Assembly (NCBI GenBank): GCA_030704615.1
Contig: CM060733.1
Location: 61,692,001 to 61,756,000, forward strand
DNA from: Takakia lepidozioides
Taxonomy: Eukaryota > Streptophyta > Takakiopsida > Takakiales > Takakiaceae
Length of the DNA stretch: 64,000 nucleotides
Direction of reading: 5' to 3'
Part shown: piece after piece, positions 57,645-64,000 of the stretch
Position numbering within the stretch: position 1 is the stretch's first letter
How the letters are laid out: every line of letters begins with the position of its first letter
Translations under genes and position numbers: made by a program
The notes under the pieces: generated by a model
The model's database searches: none
What the model saw: the letters and a program-made list of their open reading frames with translations, nothing else
What the model was told of the DNA's origin: nothing

Positions 57645-58440
57645 GCAGAATCTGTTTCAACTCTCCAACCGATCTGGACAATCCAGCAACGCAATCTTCA
57701 AAATCTTCACCACAACACCGCAGCTGCCAACTCCTCCGAAGAACCACTGGAAACTTGGATGTAAGACCTAGGACACTCCTCGAAACAAATGAAGCTCTGG
57801 CCTGCACACTGCAGTGTCCCCGGTTCTCTCTCCTACCTGCTACAGGGTCGTAGAGTAGCTGCTCCGCTTCACGAAGCTAGCAGTCAGTCAAGTGAGTCAA
57901 GACCTAAACCTAACCTAATTTCAAACTAATTTTAGACTGTAAGCTAATGTGTCCGACTTCCGTTTGCAAACACCTGATAGCTTATCGGAATCTTGAGCCG
58001 AGAATTTACCCAGTTTTTCAGTTTTACAGTTTTTCAGTAAAAAGGGGCTGTCAGGTTGCCATGCTTGTGGCCTAATTCATACGCAAATGGCAACTATAGC
58101 AGGTGTCATATGATCATATGGAGAGAGTTCATTGGTCTAGTTGGGGATTGAGAGTCTTATTCTGCGGCATTTCTGATAACAAGTCACTTGTTCATGCAGA
58201 CCGACTTGTTGTACAATGGCTGATGGAAATTCTGTTAAGTATCATGATGCCTCTTGGCCTCTTGCCAGACATGTAGTATTAAACTATTCACTCATTCAAG
58301 ATCACAGGTGACATATAGCATATCCATAGGTTACTACCTGAAGTACCTGCATAATACCTGATTTGTCAAATGTGAACTGTCAAAGAGATGAAGGATTTCA
58401 GTTCTGAGGTGCTCAATGACACGATTCATATATTTCCACA
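57645..58440. other. NUP85 upstream region, no gene recognised
   Basis: This is the spacer between the NUP85 start and the decayed PPR C-terminus. It presumably contains the NUP85 promoter. No coding signal was seen. Confidence 0.5.
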
Positions 58441-58999
58441 CTAACAATAATAGGACAAAATTTGACCTAAAATTGGAGAGATACTTTCTTTCATGTGTGC
58501 TGCCTGTTTCAGCAGTAATCTCCGAAGGAAACCCATCTTTGAAGTGGTCAAAGCGGTTGGCATCCTGTACATCATTTGATCGCGAAATGGACTTAGTGGC
58601 TGTGTGGCAGTCACCACATACCCAAAGGTGTTGATAATGCAGAGAGACCTGGGGGCCATGCTGATCAGCCCAATAGCAATGGCCAGCTTCTCACAGTGGT
58701 GGTAAAGAGAACATTCCTTTCGCGTCTCCTCCACATCATGCCATACAAAGCACATGTCAGGCTTATACCCAGTCCCTGGACAATTTCTTCAGCTTCGCAT
58801 GAATTTCCTCAATTTGTGGATGCAGCATGTCTTCTGCCATGAATTTATGCACCTGGTTGTCTACCTCAATGCAGCCCAAGCTCCTTCTGTCACACCTGCC
58901 CTCCATCAATGTTCTCACCTTTGGTGCATCATCCCACCTGCCAGCCACTGCATATATGCTTGATAGTAGCATGTAAGTTGCAGCTGGCAGTGGATCCAA
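58441..58999 (-). pseudogene. Broken E/DYW tail of the adjacent PPR gene
   Basis: Directly after the TAG that ends the upstream PPR frame, the same frame continues with ATYMLLSSIYAVAGRWDDAP, IEVDNQVHKFM and LHPQIEEIHAKLKKLSRDW, a normal E/E+ region. A one-base shift at about 58,763 leads into PDMCFVWHDVEE and HHCEKLAIAIGLISMAPRS of the DYW domain, including the HxE zinc/catalytic region as HCEKLA. A second shift near 58,620 leads into VCGDCHTATKS and DANRFDHFKDG. The final CSCGDYW is absent (GFPSEI instead). The deaminase is therefore dead in this gene unless rescued in an unknown way. Confidence 0.85.
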
Positions 59000-61345
59000 C
59001 TAGAGAAGGGATTTTGCTGCACGTTCTGCTAGCTCTACATCGCCAATTCTGCAGGCAGCAAGCAAGGCCCCCCACAGTGAAGCATCTGGTTCCATTGGCA
59101 TGTCATCCATGAAGTCCTCGACATCATCCAATCGCCCTGCACGGCCAAGAAGATCCACCATGCAGCCAAAATGCTCCACTCCAGGAGTAAGACCATGATC
59201 TTGACTCATGCAATCGAAGTAGTGGCAGCCTTCATCCACCAGGCCCGCATGGCTACATGCAGAGAGAAGACAGAGAAAGGTGATACTGTCCGGTTTCAAC
59301 CCTTCCTCTTGCATTTGTTCAAATAGTCCGAGGGCCTCCCGACCACACCCATGCTGGGCATATCCTGCCATCATGGTGCTCCATGAGACCACGTTTCGTT
59401 GAGCCATATCGTTGAATACTTGACGTGCACTCTTTAAGCTCCCGCATTTGGCATACATGTTGACAAGGGCAGTCTCTAGGATATAATCAGGCCCAATTCC
59501 AGCTTTGACGAAGTCAGCATGGACCTCTGTGCCTTTTTCAAGAGCTGCCAGGCTGGCACAGGCCTTGAGAACACAAATGTACGTGACCTCATGGGGGGTC
59601 ACCCCTGACTGTATCATTTGGTCATACATGTTGAGAGCCTCCTTACCCCACCCATTCGCGGCATATCCTGCAATCATGGCACACCATGAGACAGCATCAC
59701 ATTGAACCATCTTGTCAAATACTTTACGGGCATCCTGCATGCTCCCACAAGTGGCATACATGTCCAAAAGGGTATTTTCCAGAATGATATCTGTAGCAAT
59801 TCCCCCTTTGACGATGTTAGCATGCACCTCTCTGCCCTTTTCCAGGGATCCCAGGCTGGCACAGGCATTGAGAACGCAAGTGAGTGCAACCTTGTCAGGC
59901 CTTACCCCATCCTGTATCATTTGCTGATACAACTTGAAGGCTTCCCTTCCATATCCATGCTGAACATATACTGAGATCATGGAGCTCCATGAGACCACAT
60001 TCCGTTTAGTAATATTGTCGAACACTTGCCGTGCATGTTTCACACTCCCGCATTTGGCATACATTGACAGAAGGTTATTGGCCAGAATGATATCCGGTAT
60101 GATTCCAGCTTTGATGATGCTGGCATGTACCTCCATGCCCTGTTTCAGGTCTCCCAGGCAGGCACAAGCCTTGAGAATGCAAATGAATGTGACCCCATTG
60201 GGCATCACCCCATCCAGTCTCATTTGCTCATACATTTCCAAAGCATCCCTACCATATCCATGCTCAGCGTATCCTGCAATCATGGCACTATATGAGACAA
60301 CATCTCGTGGAATCATATTGTTGAACACTTGACGTGCATCCTTCAGGCTGCCACATTTCGCATACACATTGATAAGGGCATTCTGCAAAATGATATCTGG
60401 GGCAAGTCCAGCTTTGAGGATGTCCCTGTGCACCTCTCTGCCCTTTTCCAGGGCCCCCAAGCTGGCGCATGCTTTGAGAACGCAAGTGAATGTGACCGCA
60501 TTTGCCATCACCCCTTTGTGTACCATCTGGTCATACATATCCAAAGCCCCCCTATTACAGCCATGCTGAGCATACCCTGTGATCATGGCACTCCATGACA
60601 CCACATTCTGTTTAGCCATATAATCAAACACTTGATGTGCATGCTTCAAGCTCCCGCATTTCGCATACATGTCCACAAGGGTATTCTCCAGAATGATATC
60701 TTGTGTGATTGCGGATTTCACAATGTCTGTATGTACCTTTATGCCCTTTTCCAGAGCACCCATGCTGGCACACGCCTTGAGTATGCAAGTGAATGTGACA
60801 GCATTGGGTGTCACCCCTTCTCCTATCATCTGCCCATAGATGTCAAAAGCCTCCTTACCACAACCATGTTTGGCATATCCTGCAATCATTGTATTCCACG
60901 TAACCACATCACGTCCAGGCATTTTCTCAAAAACTTGGCGTGCATCCACTATACTCCCGCACTTTGCATACATGTCGATGAGGATGTTCAGTAGAGAGAT
61001 GTTTGGCTTGAATCCACTTTGAATAATTTGGGCATGCAACTGCTTACCCTCTGCTAGCCGTTGCTTGCTGATGCACTCCTTCAAGATACAGACATAAGTG
61101 TTAGAGTCCGCCGGAGTACCTTGTGGGTTCAAAATGTGCAGCCCCTCTTTCAGCCATTCTGCCTTACACAGTGTCCTCACATCCTCACACATGCCAAGAG
61201 AGTTCTTGCTGACTCTCTGTGTTGGTCCTTCAAGCCAAGCTGATTGTGGGCAATACTCAAATCTGTCCACGGCCCCTGTTTGACCATGGACTGTGCTTTC
61301 ACCATGATGTGGAGCAATAGCAGATTGAATTTGAAATTGTATCAT
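59000..61345 (-). CDS. PLS-class PPR protein, truncated before the E/DYW region
   Basis: This is an organelle RNA-binding protein of the editing-factor class. It is a single intronless frame of 781 residues from ATG 61345 (the open frame extends to 61459 but without an earlier ATG). After a 100-residue leader it has six successive L-S-P triplets of about 101 residues, each with a helix-turn signature such as LEKGREVHANIVKGG, LVDMYAKCGS, DVVSWNTMIAGYAKHG and EAFDIYGQM. It ends in the start of an E domain (MPMEPDASLWGALLAACRIG, ELAERAAKSLL) at an in-frame TAG. The repeats are clean, without internal stops or shifts, so the loss of the tail is recent or the shortened protein is still used with a separate deaminase partner. 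Target site unknown. Confidence 0.9.
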   Translation of the reverse strand: MIQFQIQSAIAPHHGESTVHGQTGAVDRFEYCPQSAWLEGPTQRVSKNSLGMCEDVRTLCKAEWLKEGLHILNPQGTPADSNTYVCILKECISKQRLAEGKQLHAQIIQSGFKPNISLLNILIDMYAKCGSIVDARQVFEKMPGRDVVTWNTMIAGYAKHGCGKEAFDIYGQMIGEGVTPNAVTFTCILKACASMGALEKGIKVHTDIVKSAITQDIILENTLVDMYAKCGSLKHAHQVFDYMAKQNVVSWSAMITGYAQHGCNRGALDMYDQMVHKGVMANAVTFTCVLKACASLGALEKGREVHRDILKAGLAPDIILQNALINVYAKCGSLKDARQVFNNMIPRDVVSYSAMIAGYAEHGYGRDALEMYEQMRLDGVMPNGVTFICILKACACLGDLKQGMEVHASIIKAGIIPDIILANNLLSMYAKCGSVKHARQVFDNITKRNVVSWSSMISVYVQHGYGREAFKLYQQMIQDGVRPDKVALTCVLNACASLGSLEKGREVHANIVKGGIATDIILENTLLDMYATCGSMQDARKVFDKMVQCDAVSWCAMIAGYAANGWGKEALNMYDQMIQSGVTPHEVTYICVLKACASLAALEKGTEVHADFVKAGIGPDYILETALVNMYAKCGSLKSARQVFNDMAQRNVVSWSTMMAGYAQHGCGREALGLFEQMQEEGLKPDSITFLCLLSACSHAGLVDEGCHYFDCMSQDHGLTPGVEHFGCMVDLLGRAGRLDDVEDFMDDMPMEPDASLWGALLAACRIGDVELAERAAKSLL

Positions 61346-62882
61346 GGCACCTACCTCCTCTTTGACCCAAGGAGGATTTGCACAACCCTCAATCCAAAAG
61401 GCCTCCTTGTAGCATACATGTATGGAATGAGGTGATCTTGCACTTTTCTGGAAAACCACCAGTGGGCAGCTGAGCAGTCATATTCAACCACAGCCTCATA
61501 CATACCATGTACAAGCACCAAAGCTCCAACTAGATTTCAAGTACCAAGCAACATTACTTTCCCGCACTATTAAAAACGAAGGAGCACCTATACATTGTGG
61601 CAGTAAAAAACCCTTTAGCTGATATTTTCACACACAGCAAAATTATACGGATCAAAGAAACTGACATACTGGATTTTGCTACAAGCCCTTCGTGAAAAAC
61701 AGTATCACATTTGAAATAAAGATCACCTCGCCTTATCAGACCTCTTGTGTGGAGAATCTGAGAAAAGCTCCTGCCAGAGACAGGAGCTTGACCTGCATAC
61801 AAAACCTTTAAGAACTTGAGAACTTTGCCAGCTTCAATCGCATCAATTATCCTTGGCAAGTGCAGTGCTTAGACAGAGATCTCCGCCAGCTCTATTTATC
61901 ATCATATGGAGCAATGCTAGTGAAGGCTTGGCATTAAAGTCACCTCTTCTCTCTCTCTGCTCTCTCTCTATAGGGTAACTGCAATTACAGCAACAACTGT
62001 CTTGGATTGGGAGCTAGAGCAGCATTGCTGGAATTCGCCTACTGGTTTGTAGCACGGTGTACATACCCGCCGTCACATCAATACTGAACTCCGTTCGAGC
62101 TCTATAACGTTTAAGGCCTCAGTTCCAGAGATTCGTGCGTACATCTCTCAGTTGGCTCCGGGAGGGCTGATACTCCAGAGACTACGCCATCAAGGGTTTC
62201 CATACCCAAGGTTGGCAGTGCACGGTTCAGGACCACATCTTCGCCGTCTCCCTCCCTCACGCTAACTTGCAATTTTTGCTCAGGACCACACAACTGTACG
62301 CCACACCTGTAATACTTAGTCATCCTCACAATACTTGCCCCTCATAAACTTTGAGGGGACGCTGATGTAAAACTTCGTGGGAAAACTTCGTGGGAATTTA
62401 CCCTCAAAGACAGCATCCCCCACAGCTACGCCTCTGCAAGCAAGTAATAGCAATTACCTCTCCCATTGGTTCTCCCCTAGACATAATTTCTCCCTCATGC
62501 AAATCATTGGAACGAAGATAAATTAGCACATCTCTCAGAAATTGGCGGAATCAGATTCAGTCGAATCAAGCAAAATTTAGATTCTGCCTCTCCGCAGCAC
62601 ACAGTACACGAACACAAACAAAATGCAAAACTTACGGATCCATACCTTTCATTGGTGTACATGAAGACTGGGGAGGCGTCCTACCCATCACTCGAAAGGT
62701 CATGGTCCTGGAGTTGGTTAAATGGAGGCACATTTCAGCTCCACAGCCTGCTCAGATGATGTGCAGAACACCATCCACACAAGAAGGCAGCACGTTGGGC
62801 AAAGTCCCGTTGCTCAGTAGAGAGAGAGAGAGACTCCTCCACTGACGGTAAACATTTAGTTACCGAAATCAGATCTTGCACC
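61346..62882. other. Divergent upstream region, no gene recognised
   Basis: This lies between the PPR start (minus) and the right-edge open frame (plus). Two minus-strand frames of 101 and 72 codons (61,554-61,859 and 62,111-62,329) look more protein-like than chance but have no motif and no clear link to the PPR frame. A CT-rich stretch is at 61,950 and a GA microsatellite at 62,820. Confidence 0.45.
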
Positions 62883-64000
62883 ATGTTTCGTTTGTTATCG
62901 GAGAAGGACAGTGACGAGATTTATGACACCCGCAAAGTCTTATCCCAACAAGGGTTTTGGGTTTTGGAAGAAGAAGAAGAAATGATAGTTAGGGTTTTGG
63001 ATCGTATTGACATCTGCTCACATCCTGGGCTATGGCAGCATCTCAGTGAGTTTCAAAATCCGCACACAGGAAAATTTGTTAGAGGGGTCTGGCCCAGTGT
63101 GCACAGGCATTGAGATTTGACCAATTCTGTAAATGAGGCAGCTATGTGATTAAGGGGCAGCTGAGATCGACACCTACGAATGTCCCCGGTCTAATTACAA
63201 TGAGCGTTCAGAAGGTCGTGGAAAAGAACTCCTCAGACTTACAGCAATCGAAGCTGTGGAAGAGTGGGCATCCAGACTTCTTTCGGATGGCAGGTAACGG
63301 GATTGAGCATCAATTACAGAGCTGATTAAGCACTACCGGCAGCATGATTGCTGCAGGGCAAGCCAAGCTAGGATCCATGTCTCGGAGCTATGCGTCCACA
63401 TTACAATCTCCCCATGGTGTTACTCCTAACCATTCACCTAGGTCTCACTGCCGAGTGCATGCGATGTGTCTAGAATTTCCAGCACTGCAACAATGTCAAC
63501 GACTTCAATATCGCCTACTTGTGGGTCGTACCTGCTGGGAAGGCTTAAGGCCTCCTCGAATCGTAGCCGCAGGATCTGGGCTAGGTTTGCAGATATTGCA
63601 GAGGGCTCGCAAGCACGGCATTCGACCACACCGTCAGCCACAGTGTTTAGTTAACCAGGTATGCACCTTTGTGGCCCTCGCAAATTGAAGTCTTCGGAAT
63701 GTGTGAGCAGTATACGATAATATCCAGGCGAGTGGCTTTTTTGCATGGCCGTACCTGCAATCTCCAGAATTGAGCTCAATTGGACTATGTTGCTCGACTG
63801 GTAATGTATTAGACGTTCCTCACTTTAGCTCTCTTTGTTGGACCTTTGTTTATCTGTGTCTATTTTGTATGCAATAAGTACAGGATACAACTGTTTGCAG
63901 GTAAATTGTGCATTAGAAGGAGAGGATGCAAAAGATGCCGAAAATGATAACTTCTCCTCAAGAACCCTTTCATTGCCTACCAAGCAGGCTGGAATTTCTG
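62883..64000 (+). CDS. Partial unrecognised gene running off the right edge
   Basis: I do not recognise the product. A plus-strand frame starts at ATG 62883 with MFRLLSEKDSDEIYDTRKVL and is acidic (a run of Glu near residue 30). A second open block, about 63,166-63,294, reads ERSEGRGKELLRLTAIEAVE and EEWASRLLSDG and ends at a good donor (GGCAG|GTAACG). A third ends at CCAG|GTATGC near 63,659, and a fourth starts after TTTGCAG at 63,901 and is open to the window end. The chain of donor and acceptor sites supports a spliced gene, but the junction between blocks one and two and the frame of block three are unresolved. Divergent from the PPR gene. Confidence 0.4.

Noticed and set aside
59000-59002. 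The in-frame TAG as a site corrected by RNA editing
   Set aside because: U-to-C editing of stop codons is known in organelles, not for nuclear mRNAs; further frameshifts downstream show true decay.
63438-63641. Minus-strand frame near the right edge with a natural-looking amino acid pattern
   Set aside because: No splice-linked neighbours on that strand; it lies opposite a block that ends in a good plus-strand donor.

Overview
This is nuclear DNA of a land plant, probably a seedless one (bryophyte, lycophyte or fern; I cannot decide which). It holds intron-rich genes with plant-type splice sites and plant-specific proteins: HHL1 of photosystem II protection, plant XPF/UVH1, NUP85, a bZIP60-type ER stress factor, a DUF3531 plastid-type protein, and intronless pentatricopeptide-repeat (PPR) genes of the PLS/DYW class. 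A CalA/ALDH21-type aldehyde dehydrogenase also points away from flowering plants. GC content rises sharply in the retroelement block.

Layout. Positions 1-5,500 are gene-poor and hold a decayed PPR-DYW gene (minus strand) with a tandemly duplicated DYW tail, a DYW scrap on the plus strand, and a 165-bp tandem duplication. Positions 5,643-16,228 hold a Ty3/gypsy-type retroelement on the minus strand, bracketed by two 135-bp direct repeats that differ at one base. Its order is gag (zinc knuckles), protease, a C5 cytosine DNA methyltransferase, reverse transcriptase, RNase H and a truncated integrase. A 1.5-kb satellite-like array lies in its long leader. From 20,000 to the right edge the window is genic: XPF (-), bZIP60-like (+), amino-acid permease (-), HHL1 (+), kynurenine-type aminotransferase (-), aldehyde dehydrogenase (+), DUF3531 protein (-), NUP85 (-), a PPR gene with a broken C-terminus (-), and an unrecognised partial gene (+). 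Several neighbours are head-to-head pairs 0.5-1 kb apart.

Main observations: (1) a retrotransposon pol that carries its own DNA methyltransferase between protease and reverse transcriptase, with motifs I, II, IV, VI, VIII, IX and X readable across several frameshifts; (2) near-identical terminal repeats around a heavily frameshifted element, which suggests mobilisation in trans; (3) a bZIP60-like gene whose unspliced frame encodes a membrane anchor and whose alternative frame encodes a basic, nuclear-signal-like tail, with candidate IRE1 hairpins 23 or 35 nt apart; (4) a first exon shared between the aminotransferase gene and the DUF3531 gene 9 kb away, with the same splice phase; (5) a nearly intact 781-residue PPR gene cut off by one in-frame TAG and followed by a frameshifted DYW remnant.

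Exon boundaries were set by hand from splice consensus and reading-frame continuity. They close in frame for the bZIP, HHL1, aminotransferase, aldehyde dehydrogenase and DUF3531 genes, and are approximate for the permease, NUP85 and part of XPF. Family names rest on remembered homologues, not on a database search.
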